A stretch of DNA of 8,095 bases from an uncultured Bacilli bacterium (GTDB taxonomy: Bacteria; Bacillota_I; Bacilli_A; RFN20; CAG-449): assembly GCA_947593895.1 (NCBI GenBank), contig CANQDY010000059.1, positions 1-8,095 of the forward strand, read 5' to 3'. Below the pieces are notes generated by a model that did no database searches, was not told the origin of the DNA, and was given only the letters and a program-made list of their open reading frames with translations. Below, one piece after another: positions 1-7,693 of the stretch. The position numbers and the translations under genes are program-made. Numbering within the stretch: position 1 is the first letter of the stretch; each line of letters starts with the position of its first letter.

Positions 1-631
1 CATCACCATATTCTGAAGAATACTTATCTGTTCCTCCATTTTCACATGTTGGTTCAGAAATAGTTACTTTTGACCATACCTCTGTATCTGATAGTTTTGG
101 CAAAACAATGTCTTCAGTATGAGATGGATCATCAGTCCAACTTCTTACCGCTAAACCAGTATCAGTTAATGTAGGTTCTTTTGTGATTGTCCAAGAACCG
201 AATTCGTGATTCACAGAAGATGAACTAGTTGAGGTATCACTGGTTGTATCACTGGTTACATCATTTGTAGTAGTTACACTAGTAACATCACTAGTTACAT
301 CACTGGTTGTATCACTGGTTGTAGTTACGCTAGTTACATCACTGGTTGTGTCACTGGTTGTAGTTACGCTAGTTACATCACTAGTTGTGTCACTGGTTGT
401 AGTTACACTAGTAACATCACTAGTTACATCACTTGTTGCATCACTGGTTGTAGTTACACTAGTAACATCACTAGTTGTAACCGACGTATCACTTTGTGAT
501 GTTTCACTTATTGGCGTTGATGTTGGTTCTGATGAGCTTGATGGATTATTTTTAGTTGTATTACATCCAAAAACCGCAGACGCAAGAACCATTGATGCTA
601 AAACAAACAATGCCGTCTTTCCTTTTTGCAT
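1..631 (-). CDS. Surface lipoprotein with Thr/Ser/Asp repeat stalk (3' partial)
   Basis: The start codon at 631-629 is preceded by AGGAGG seven bases upstream, and the frame stays open for 210 codons to the window edge, so the C-terminus is missing. Residues 1-23 form a lipoprotein signal peptide: K3 and K5, a hydrophobic core, and a lipobox V20-F21-G22-C23 (Phe at -2 is less usual), so the mature protein should start at lipidated Cys23. Residues 24-54 are a Ser/Thr/Pro-rich linker. Residues 55-131 are a tandem stalk of DVTSVTTTSDTTS-type units and shorter DVTS units. From residue 142 (HEFGSWTITKEPTLTDTG) begins a module resembling the W...T.EPT.T..G repeats common in Bacillota surface proteins; a second copy starts near W186 with PTCENGG and a Y-S-S-E-Y-G where relatives usually have a C-x-x-C-G pair. 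The family resemblance is from memory and is moderate. The likely role is a surface-exposed, lipid-anchored protein; ligand or function is unknown. It is downstream of the giant lipoprotein gene but separated by a terminator and a possible operator, so it is probably its own transcription unit. Confidence 0.88.
   Translation of the reverse strand, partial: MQKGKTALFVLASMVLASAVFGCNTTKNNPSSSSEPTSTPISETSQSDTSVTTSDVTSVTTTSDATSDVTSDVTSVTTTSDTTSDVTSVTTTSDTTSDVTSVTTTSDTTSDVTSDVTSVTTTNDVTSDTTSDTSTSSSSVNHEFGSWTITKEPTLTDTGLAVRSWTDDPSHTEDIVLPKLSDTEVWSKVTISEPTCENGGTDKYSSEYGD
239..469 (-). repeat. Tandem 39-bp / 12-bp coding repeat (DVTSVTTTSDTTS and DVTS units)
   Basis: Reading the minus strand, 231 bp are made of units starting with GATGTWACTAG: 39, 12, 39, 39, 39, 12, 39 and a degenerate 12 bp. 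The third to fifth 39-bp units differ from each other at only a few positions, mostly silent (GTT/GTA, AGT/AGC, GAT/GAC, ACT/ACC). All unit lengths are multiples of three, so gain or loss of units keeps the frame. The peptide is Thr, Ser, Asp and Val only, as expected of an extended and possibly glycosylated stalk; the glycosylation idea is inference. Confidence 0.93.
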
Positions 632-638
632 AAATTTT

Positions 639-644
639 CCTCCT
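639..644 (-). promoter_or_regulatory. Ribosome binding site AGGAGG of the left-hand lipoprotein
   Basis: AGGAGG on the minus strand with a 7-base spacer to the ATG at 631-629. It fixes this start and contrasts with the non-standard G6 site of the giant gene. Confidence 0.9.
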
Positions 645-735
645 ATAAATTATTGATAAATATAAATGATATTTATTTAAAAAAATTTTACGCCTTTAAT
701 GTTAAGAATAAAATAAAAAAAAATCATTTTTATTA

Positions 736-749
736 TGAAAGCGCTTTAA
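736..749 (-). promoter_or_regulatory. Palindromic operator, cre-like (LacI/CcpA family type)
   Basis: The plus strand reads TGAAAGCGCTTTAA and contains the perfect 10-bp palindrome AAAGCGCTTT (738-747) with the central CG typical of LacI-family operators. Against the CcpA cre consensus TGWAANCGNTWNCA it matches 13 of 14 positions on either strand. It lies 105-118 bases upstream of the left-hand lipoprotein start, directly after a perfect TATAAT (760-755), which would put it over the transcription start. Binding by CcpA or a local LacI-type repressor is inference; no regulator gene is in the window. Confidence 0.45.
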
Positions 750-754
750 TAAGT

Positions 755-760
755 ATTATA
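755..760 (-). promoter_or_regulatory. Candidate -10 box TATAAT for the left-hand lipoprotein
   Basis: A perfect TATAAT on the minus strand, about 124 bases upstream of the ATG. The -35 position with a 17-bp spacer (783-778, GTTTTT) is poor and falls in the loop of the upstream terminator. In such AT-rich DNA the match alone is weak; the adjoining operator-like palindrome is the main support. A TTAACA at 705-700 is an alternative -35 but has no convincing -10 partner. Confidence 0.3.
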
Positions 761-761
761 A

Positions 762-795
762 AAGGAGTTAATGCATTAAAAACATATAACTCCTT
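762..795 (-). terminator. Hairpin terminator after the giant lipoprotein gene
   Basis: Perfect 9-bp arms AAGGAGTTA (795-787) and TAACTCCTT (770-762) enclose a 16-base loop. The stem can be extended by ATG/CAT across a one-base bulge. On the minus strand the stem runs into TTATAATACTT, so the U-tract is short (four U including the stem end). It starts 34 bases after the stop codon at 832-830, which suits a terminator of that gene. Confidence 0.65.
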
Positions 796-829
796 CAATT
801 TTATAATTAAATAATTTTGCAAAACTAAT

Positions 830-3800
830 TTAATTAAGTGTAAAAGTCATTCCTTCAGATACATAACCAGGATAATATGATTCAAAGTTACAATTTACTG
901 CAGTCAATACTGTTGGATTAGTTTCACTATCAATGGTAAAATTATATTCAATATAATCATGACCTCTAGTTGAATCTGGGAATTCTAATCGTAAATTAGT
1001 TCCATCAATTGTGTAAGAACCGACAATTCCAGTTTTTCCTTTTGAAGACCAACAATAAGTATAGTAATAATCATCTTCGCAATAAATTATAATTTTTACT
1101 CCCCCGGCTCCATCAAAAGTAAAACTTGCCCAAACGGTTTCACCAATATAAGTTGCGATTTTACTGCATAAGAACGATCGATTTTTGAAAATATCCGGAT
1201 CAGGTTCAACATAAGTGTGAGTAGTAATGTCGATAAAATAATTGTAATTTCCACTTGCTAATTTTAAATCTAATTTATATTTACCATTAGTAAATATTAC
1301 TTCATAAGTACCAACATCTTCATCTCTAGAAGCTTTACCATATCCATCCAGAATAATAGTACCAAATTCATTATTTGTGTACGATCCAAAGAATATATCT
1401 GATTGAGCAAATCCTACATTAGTATTTCCATTATTTGTTCCTGTCCATGTTCCACGAACCAAAAATTCATTTTCTAAAGTATAAACTTTAAATATTGATC
1501 CAATTGTTCCAAGAGGTATATCTGGTGTTTCAAATTCTACATTAACATAACCAATGTAGTCATTTTTATTATAACTAGCATGTTTTGCAAAAAGATACTT
1601 AGTTTCTCCATTAATTTCACATTGGAAAATGATATTATGCCCATTGGCTCCTCCAGAAACCATATTTGTTGCTGTTGAATAATATGAACAATTCCTTTGA
1701 TCACCAGAGTATTCTAATAATAATAATCCTTTTTCAATTACAGTTCCTGTTCCTAATATTTTTAAATTGCCATTTCTTCCAGTAAATGTAAATGATTTAA
1801 AGTCTGAACTAAATTCAGCTAAACATGAATATGATTCAATATTGAAAAAGCCAAAGGAATCAAAATTAATATAGCCATTTACATAGTCAGGCGAAAGCAT
1901 ATTTCGATATGTATTCAAGTCAAATACATCTGAATTTAGTACTGAACTTAAAATAGTAAAACTTCCATCAGAATCATAAATTGCATATTTTTCTATAGTA
2001 CCTTTTTCATTATATAGAACAATTGTATTGTCTAATGATGGGTTGTAATAATATAAATAAGGTTGATCATTTAATAAAGCATTGCCTAATTTAGTACTTC
2101 CCTCACCAAATCCATCAGTGAATAAAGTATTTCCTTCTTCATCATTATAAGTTTTTCTTTCGTCTAAATTAGCAATAATGTATCCTAAGTTAATAGTTTT
2201 ACTTTCAAGTTTAGCAACTAAGATCGTTTCGCCATTTATAGATAACGAGAAGATTGAACCAATTTCATCAAAACTTGAAGTAGGAGAATCTTTTTCGTTT
2301 GCAATAGAAACCGGGCTATCATAAGTTTCTTTATCACTTGGTACATAATAGTATGATATTTCACTAGTTTCTTCATTTGTTATTTGATAAATAATACCGG
2401 TTGTTTTATTTATTGCGGTAAATACTTCTAAATTATAACCATTTTTAACAAAGTAATATGACGATTTTTGACCATCATCAATGATATTAAATTGGATTAC
2501 TCCATCACCTATAAGTTTACCATTACCAATTAATTCCTCTCCATATACATCATTAACTCTTGTACCATTTAACGAAAATTCATTAGTATCAATATTATGA
2601 GTTATAATACAATTATAAACTGTTCCAGAACTAGAAATGTAAAGTGCCCTAGAATAGCCATCAAAGGTTAGTGTTGGATTATTTGATTCTGGAGTAACCT
2701 TTGTAAATGTTCCAAGTAAAGGACCATTATAAGTAGAATTAATTATAGTATAAGTTTTATTTGTTATATCCAATTCAATTATTATAGTATTTGAACCATC
2801 AATAATTTCGATAACATTGTCTTTAAATTGTTTATAAGTTAATTCTCTTCCATATGTAGCGTTTCCAGAAAGATCAAACATTGAATAAGCAAATCCATCT
2901 AAAACTAATTCATGTCCACTTCCACTACTTGGATTATATTTTCCTTTTAATTCATTGGCGAATACATAACCATTATATGGTGAAAATGATGATTCAGTAC
3001 ATATTCCTTGACTAATAACAACCTTATCGCCAACTTTTAAATTAAATATTGATCCTTTAGTCCCAAATTTTATTGAATTTAATTCTTCAATCTGAGCAAT
3101 TTTCAAATCACTTTGATTTGTCTCATAATATAAGTAAATTGGGTTACCATTTACAATTATTGTAGAAATTAAGTTTACTCTTTCATTTCCAATGTATTTA
3201 ACACTTGAATTATAATTACTTACCATATAATTAGTAACTTGAACACTTTCATTAACTGCAGAACATTTAACAAAGTAATCTCTTAATTTAGTAATCGATA
3301 CATTAATTACTACCGGTTTATCAGAAATAGTATAGCCGACAAAATTATAAACAGTATATCCATTAATTTCTTCACTACTTACAATGCGACCATAATAAGT
3401 AACAGCACTACTAACATTGTAATCACTGCCATCACCATAATCTTCCGATCCATAATAATCTTCACTGGAAGTATTTCCACTAGTAAATGAGCCAACACCA
3501 AATTTATCGATAATTAATTGATAGTCATTTGATATTGCACTAAAGTTCACTACTCCATAGGTACCTATAATATTTGATGAAGAATAATCATCGTTAATTT
3601 CAGTAAAAGTCAAATTTTGTAAATTAACAATTACATATTTTACTAATGAACCTCCATCGTCAAGTAAAGCAATAATCTCATGGTTAAATGCATAATATTT
3701 ATAATTTACATTATCTAACTTACATTCACCAACTTTAGTTTGACTAATTCCAAAACCATCTAAAGATAAAGAACTTTGACTACAAGTATAATTACCACGA

Positions 3801-6800
3801 TATGAATCTGCCAAAATTAAACCTGAATTTGATGATGACCAACTTGAAAGTTTAGCATATAAAACTTCATTTCCTTCACTATCAAATGCAGAAAAAACTA
3901 CGCCTTCATCATCTAATGTCAATCCATTTAATATATTAATAGTAACTCTTTTTCCACTACTTGTAGTATTAGAGCAATAGAAATAAACACTTTGCGTTTG
4001 GCTAGTAAACTCTCTAAGTACATGTGAGCCATATCCAGTTACTCGAATTGAATAATCAGATGTATAGAAGTATCCTCCAACCACCTCACTACCTTGAATT
4101 AACAAAGATACTAAGCCTTTTTCTTCAGTTTTTCCACTTCCATTAATGATATTATTATTTTCATCTTTAGCCTCAAAAATAAATCCATTATCACTAAATA
4201 TTACCGCACCTTCATATTCTTTAATTGAACTTCCATCTTTTTTAGTAACTATCACATTACCAAATTCATTAAATTCAAAAGTATATTTATCATCACTTGC
4301 GCTCTTATATACTCCAACTAATTCATGATTTGAGTACAAAGGTTCACCAATTTGAATTCCATAATAATGAGTTACTAACTTATTGTTAATTTCCGCTCGA
4401 ATAACTACTGAATAGAATCCTGCCTGATCAAAATCAATGTAAGATAGGTCTAGATAATTTTCTTTTTCTCCATCAGGAACAAGTCCTTCTTTAGTAGTAA
4501 TGTTAATGTATGATAATAAATTATTCTTAGTATCATCAATATTATCCATCATTGGAATCATATTTTTGGTAAATGAAACATATAAACCTTCAACAATTTT
4601 TTCATTAACATATTTTAATGAAACCATTTCCTTATTTGAAATACTATCGATTGTAATTACATTTCTAAATGAATCTACTCGGAAAGTAATTCCATCTCTA
4701 TATTTAAACGCCTCACTGACATTTTTAAAATCAACACTAAGCAAACCATTTTCTTCTTCATATGTGAAGTTAAAAGTTTGATAAGTTGAATTCCCTAAGC
4801 CATAAGCAACGCCTTTACCATATCCATCAAAGAAAAATTTTGTAGATGAATATTTACTATCAAGAGTTTGAAATAATCCAAACAAATGATTATATTCCTT
4901 TATAGTAAATGTTGAGTTTGCCAAATTCAAATTAAACTCATAAGAATATCCTTCTTGTCCATTATAGATTCTGATGATGTTGTTGTCATAATCAATTCCA
5001 CCATTTGCTAATTCATAGTAATCATTAAAATTAACCGATAACACTTCTTTATCTTCAACATTTAATTTAATTGATTGATTTTCATTAAATGAAAGAACAG
5101 CATCTTTTCCATCAATTGTACCAGTAAAGGATAAATTGCTATATTTTTTTTCTAGTTCAGATACATTTACAATTTTACCTTTATCAATACTTGTCAAATT
5201 AAAGAAATACTTTTCGCCAAGAAATTCAATGCTATAATTATTTCCAACAACTAATTCAAAGTCTGAACTTGGATTAAATTCACCATATTGATGGGTATAA
5301 TAGCAATCCGCTCCAGATTTTTCAACTAGTTTAGTCTTAAGTCCATACCAAAATCCTTGATTAGTCTTTTTATTGACTAAATATAGTAAATCAACTGAAT
5401 ATCCCGTCATAGAAAGAGTAAATACATGTTCGCTACTACTTCCGATAGTTAATTTCTTTTCAATTGTATAGAGATCGCTATTTACATAGACAAATGGTCG
5501 ATTACTATCAGAATATGACATATGAGTATTATTAAGTGGTAAGCATACTACTATTCCGTCTTCATAATGCATCATATATTCAAATGAAGAAATATTGAAA
5601 GTAAAATTATTTGCATCTATTGCTTTCCAATTGGTAACTACCATACCATCTAATGATTTAATACCATCCTTAGAAATAATCATATTTTGTAGTGGACGAG
5701 CTAAAACAACATCTTCTTCATCTTCAACTACATCACCAGAGCCTTGATCTGTAGAGCTACTATTATCTATAGTCGGTTTGACTAATGTTGTATATGGTGA
5801 AATGTAAGTTCCGACAATATCCCTATCAATAATTGAAACTATAATTGTCAGGCTTTCATTTTTATAGTTTAAAGTTAATGGATAATTACCTGCTTTAAAG
5901 AAATCGACTTTTCCATCAATCATATCATCGGTAATAACAACATTTTCTCCTCTTTCAGTAAGACTAAAGAATTCTCTTGGATACATTGAATCTCCAACAA
6001 ATAAGATTGTATTATCTTTTTCAGCAATTTCAATACCTGAAGAAACTTCTAAAACATATGAAACATCGACAGTATCTTTATCCAAACCATATGGATAAGT
6101 TCTAATTTCAATTAAATACTCTCCCGGTACACTAAAATCAGGTATTTCACCAATAACTTCAGCATATGTTCTTGTTGGATCATTTGCCCAATTTTTATTT
6201 GTTGTCAATGGTTTTTCATGATTGTTATACATACAGCTAATATTATCAAATAAGTCATAACTTGCGCCAATATCAACTTTTACAATTTCTTGTTTTGGTG
6301 TAACAATTGCATTGTTTCTTAAAACAACATAAGTAATAGTTTTTGTCACATTAGTCAATTCACTTTGTCCATCAACAACTTTATTTTCACCATAAGGAAT
6401 TGTAATTATTGCTTCATATTCGCCTTCCTTAGTAAAATCAACCTTTGATGTATCGATAAAAGAATTATTTAAATTAAAGCGAGTTCCATCAACACTAACA
6501 ACAAAATCTCCGGCAAAATTATATGTGCTTTGGTCAACACCAAGTTTAATTACAATTCTTGAAGAAGATTGATATTGAATATTTACCCCTTTTTTAACTT
6601 CCACTTGGCAGGTTTTTTCTTGACCTTTATAATTAAGTGTTAAAGTATAAGTGCCAATTTGATCATAACTAATTGCTCCAGAAATCATATCTTTTGTTAC
6701 TTCAATTTCTTTACCACCTTCATTAATGGTAAATAACGAAGTAATATCAAGAGTTAACGAATTAGAATAAACAATTGCGTTATGCGAGTTAATTACTATT

Positions 6801-7669
6801 TCATCATCGTCTACAACCTTAAAACTAGTCGTTTTTGTTTTTAAATTATCCTCAACCTGATAGGAAAGGGAAATTGAGTAAGACTTACCAACAATAACAT
6901 CAACAACACTAGAAGAATCAATCATTTCATCAGTAATTTCGATTGCCACTCCATCAACATAAAGATAAAATAAGTCCTTATAATTCAATGTACTTATTTT
7001 ACTGATTGGAATTTCTAAATCGTGATATGCTTCAAAAATTTCAATCTTATAATTTTCTTCAACGATAACAACAATTGATTTTGATACATTCTTATATGTA
7101 CAAGTTACAGTATAAGTACCTTCTTCTGCTTTAATATTATTTGTTATCATACTTGAAGTTACAGTTACTGGTCGATTTCTATAAGTAATACTAAAACACG
7201 AAGTAAAATCGTAATCTTCAATTTCACTTAATTTCAATGTAATGGTTTCAACACTTGCATTAATGATAGTTTGAATATCATCTTCAACAATAACATGAGA
7301 AATAACTTTTTTATCTTGGTAAGAGCAAATTACTTCATATGTTCCTTCTTTATTTATAACTGCAGAAGAATCAACCATATTTTTTGTGATAGCTATAGTA
7401 TTTCCATTAACCACTAATTTGAATAAAGATGTGTAGTCATATGTATAAATTTGAGTATTTTTAATTTTGACATTATCTGCTAAAACAGTTAATTCAATTA
7501 CATCGGAAATTGATGATGAACTGCTAGTGGAACTAACACTACTAGTATTATTAATACTTACATTATCACTTGTTGATGAAGTTTTATTTTTACTTTTACA
7601 TCCTATTAGTCCAACAGCAATTAATGTAATTGCCATTGGATAAACAAATGCCTTGATATTCTTTTTCAT
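830..7669 (-). CDS. Giant modular Ig-like surface lipoprotein (2279 aa)
   Basis: Residues 1-24 are a lipoprotein signal peptide: MKKNIK, a hydrophobic core, then lipobox L21-I22-G23-C24, so the mature protein is anchored at Cys24. Residues 25-56 are a Ser/Thr-rich stalk. Residues 58-615 hold seven Ig-like domains of Big_3 type, each with a [DN][YF]xxxF strand, an ITxxMI-like turn and a GTYxVxxxY strand (for example EGTY 108, EGTY 183, IGTY 338, EGEY 415, PGEY 515). Residues 632-656 are an acidic linker. Residues 657-1250 are beta-rich, with an eighth Ig-like domain near 1024-1108 (AGFYSV 1083). Residues 1250-2279 are four super-repeats with GSIF and DG[FY]G motifs. There is no transmembrane helix after the signal peptide, no LPXTG motif and no catalytic motif that I recognise. 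The start at 7669-7667 is the only one in frame: an in-frame stop lies at 7690-7688 with no start codon between. Its ribosome binding site is a G6 tract. The likely role is adhesion or a surface scaffold, by architecture only. Lipidation and Ig calls are firm; function is unknown. Confidence 0.95.
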   Translation of the reverse strand: MKKNIKAFVYPMAITLIAVGLIGCKSKNKTSSTSDNVSINNTSSVSSTSSSSSISDVIELTVLADNVKIKNTQIYTYDYTSLFKLVVNGNTIAITKNMVDSSAVINKEGTYEVICSYQDKKVISHVIVEDDIQTIINASVETITLKLSEIEDYDFTSCFSITYRNRPVTVTSSMITNNIKAEEGTYTVTCTYKNVSKSIVVIVEENYKIEIFEAYHDLEIPISKISTLNYKDLFYLYVDGVAIEITDEMIDSSSVVDVIVGKSYSISLSYQVEDNLKTKTTSFKVVDDDEIVINSHNAIVYSNSLTLDITSLFTINEGGKEIEVTKDMISGAISYDQIGTYTLTLNYKGQEKTCQVEVKKGVNIQYQSSSRIVIKLGVDQSTYNFAGDFVVSVDGTRFNLNNSFIDTSKVDFTKEGEYEAIITIPYGENKVVDGQSELTNVTKTITYVVLRNNAIVTPKQEIVKVDIGASYDLFDNISCMYNNHEKPLTTNKNWANDPTRTYAEVIGEIPDFSVPGEYLIEIRTYPYGLDKDTVDVSYVLEVSSGIEIAEKDNTILFVGDSMYPREFFSLTERGENVVITDDMIDGKVDFFKAGNYPLTLNYKNESLTIIVSIIDRDIVGTYISPYTTLVKPTIDNSSSTDQGSGDVVEDEEDVVLARPLQNMIISKDGIKSLDGMVVTNWKAIDANNFTFNISSFEYMMHYEDGIVVCLPLNNTHMSYSDSNRPFVYVNSDLYTIEKKLTIGSSSEHVFTLSMTGYSVDLLYLVNKKTNQGFWYGLKTKLVEKSGADCYYTHQYGEFNPSSDFELVVGNNYSIEFLGEKYFFNLTSIDKGKIVNVSELEKKYSNLSFTGTIDGKDAVLSFNENQSIKLNVEDKEVLSVNFNDYYELANGGIDYDNNIIRIYNGQEGYSYEFNLNLANSTFTIKEYNHLFGLFQTLDSKYSSTKFFFDGYGKGVAYGLGNSTYQTFNFTYEEENGLLSVDFKNVSEAFKYRDGITFRVDSFRNVITIDSISNKEMVSLKYVNEKIVEGLYVSFTKNMIPMMDNIDDTKNNLLSYINITTKEGLVPDGEKENYLDLSYIDFDQAGFYSVVIRAEINNKLVTHYYGIQIGEPLYSNHELVGVYKSASDDKYTFEFNEFGNVIVTKKDGSSIKEYEGAVIFSDNGFIFEAKDENNNIINGSGKTEEKGLVSLLIQGSEVVGGYFYTSDYSIRVTGYGSHVLREFTSQTQSVYFYCSNTTSSGKRVTINILNGLTLDDEGVVFSAFDSEGNEVLYAKLSSWSSSNSGLILADSYRGNYTCSQSSLSLDGFGISQTKVGECKLDNVNYKYYAFNHEIIALLDDGGSLVKYVIVNLQNLTFTEINDDYSSSNIIGTYGVVNFSAISNDYQLIIDKFGVGSFTSGNTSSEDYYGSEDYGDGSDYNVSSAVTYYGRIVSSEEINGYTVYNFVGYTISDKPVVINVSITKLRDYFVKCSAVNESVQVTNYMVSNYNSSVKYIGNERVNLISTIIVNGNPIYLYYETNQSDLKIAQIEELNSIKFGTKGSIFNLKVGDKVVISQGICTESSFSPYNGYVFANELKGKYNPSSGSGHELVLDGFAYSMFDLSGNATYGRELTYKQFKDNVIEIIDGSNTIIIELDITNKTYTIINSTYNGPLLGTFTKVTPESNNPTLTFDGYSRALYISSSGTVYNCIITHNIDTNEFSLNGTRVNDVYGEELIGNGKLIGDGVIQFNIIDDGQKSSYYFVKNGYNLEVFTAINKTTGIIYQITNEETSEISYYYVPSDKETYDSPVSIANEKDSPTSSFDEIGSIFSLSINGETILVAKLESKTINLGYIIANLDERKTYNDEEGNTLFTDGFGEGSTKLGNALLNDQPYLYYYNPSLDNTIVLYNEKGTIEKYAIYDSDGSFTILSSVLNSDVFDLNTYRNMLSPDYVNGYINFDSFGFFNIESYSCLAEFSSDFKSFTFTGRNGNLKILGTGTVIEKGLLLLEYSGDQRNCSYYSTATNMVSGGANGHNIIFQCEINGETKYLFAKHASYNKNDYIGYVNVEFETPDIPLGTIGSIFKVYTLENEFLVRGTWTGTNNGNTNVGFAQSDIFFGSYTNNEFGTIILDGYGKASRDEDVGTYEVIFTNGKYKLDLKLASGNYNYFIDITTHTYVEPDPDIFKNRSFLCSKIATYIGETVWASFTFDGAGGVKIIIYCEDDYYYTYCWSSKGKTGIVGSYTIDGTNLRLEFPDSTRGHDYIEYNFTIDSETNPTVLTAVNCNFESYYPGYVSEGMTFTLN
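833..3922 (-). repeat. Fourfold GSIF / DG[FY]G super-repeat (residues 1250-2279 of the giant lipoprotein)
   Basis: Each copy has a GSIF-like strand, a first D-G-[FY]-G hairpin (A), then a second such hairpin (B). GSIF-like sites start at residues 1256 (GVVF), 1539, 1804 and 2057. The A motifs are at 1304, 1591, 1852 and 2108. The B motifs are at 1388 (DKFG), 1670 (DGYS), 1937 (DSFG) and 2186 (DGAG). The spacing is regular: GSIF to A is 48, 52, 48 and 51 residues; A to B is 84, 79, 85 and 78. The B motif is usually preceded by a GTY- or GTF-like element (IGTY 1368, LGTF 1652). Isolated B-like elements also occur at 948 (DGYG) and 1134 (NEFG). I do not know a named family for this unit. Confidence 0.75.
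5824..7498 (-). repeat. Seven tandem Big_3-like Ig domains (residues 58-615 of the giant lipoprotein)
   Basis: Approximate domain limits in residues are 58-130, 132-205, 207-288, 290-360, 361-452, 453-545 and 546-615. Shared landmarks are the F-ending strand (DYTSLF 78, DFTSCF 154, NYKDLF 229, DITSLF 308, NFAGDF 384), the turn (ITKNMVDSS 94, VTSSMITNN 170, ITDEMIDSS 245, VTKDMISGA 324, ITDDMIDGK 579), and the GxY strand. Domains 5 and 6 are longer because of inserts before the last strand (around 426-442 and 525-535), each carrying a PYG (425 and 526). The copies are diverged at DNA level, so this is an old protein-level duplication and not a recent tandem repeat. Confidence 0.85.
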
Positions 7670-7677
7670 ATATGAAA
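7664..7677. repeat. 14-bp palindrome over the giant gene's start codon
   Basis: TTTCATATATGAAA is a perfect palindrome containing the ATG (7669-7667) and lying directly after the G6 ribosome binding site. In the mRNA it could form a weak 5-bp stem holding part of the start codon; as DNA it has the form of a dimeric repressor site. Either role is inference. Confidence 0.5.
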
Positions 7678-7683
7678 CCCCCC
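7678..7683 (-). promoter_or_regulatory. Unusual ribosome binding site GGGGGG of the giant lipoprotein
   Basis: A G6 run with an 8-base spacer to the ATG is the only purine-rich site upstream. It can pair with the CCUCC anti-Shine-Dalgarno sequence using one G-U pair. The neighbouring gene uses a canonical AGGAGG instead. Confidence 0.6.
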
Positions 7684-7693
7684 ATTTTTATAA

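Larger units (their letters stand above)
632..829. other. Intergenic region between the two lipoprotein genes
   Basis: This 198-bp, very AT-rich gap holds the terminator of the giant gene, a candidate -10 box, the cre-like palindrome, an A9 tract at 715-723 (T9 on the transcribed strand) and the AGGAGG site. A short plus-strand frame here (626-814) starts with TTG, lacks a ribosome binding site and is biased only by base composition; I do not call it a gene. Confidence 0.7.

Noticed and set aside
239..469. CRISPR-like direct repeats
   Set aside because: The units are contiguous coding repeats with no spacers, in frame in a lipoprotein.
348..656. Plus-strand 102-residue frame rich in SLVVVTLVTSLV repeats, resembling membrane segments
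   Set aside because: It is the antisense reading of the 39/12-bp repeat and signal-peptide region of the left-hand lipoprotein, which has a lipobox and AGGAGG on the other strand.
626..814. Plus-strand 62-residue frame in the intergenic gap
   Set aside because: TTG start, no ribosome binding site, Asn/Lys/Ile/Phe-rich composition expected of random AT-rich DNA, and it overlaps the terminator and operator.
4146..4781. Two plus-strand frames (4146-4328 and 4500-4781) opposite the giant gene
   Set aside because: Both lie wholly inside the continuous 2279-codon minus-strand frame, with no ribosome binding site or recognisable protein pattern.
7597..7685. Out-of-frame ATG at 7685 giving a 29-residue frame overlapping the giant gene's start
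   Set aside because: It has no ribosome binding site of its own and the peptide shows no signal; most likely a chance consequence of the ATG next to the G6 run.
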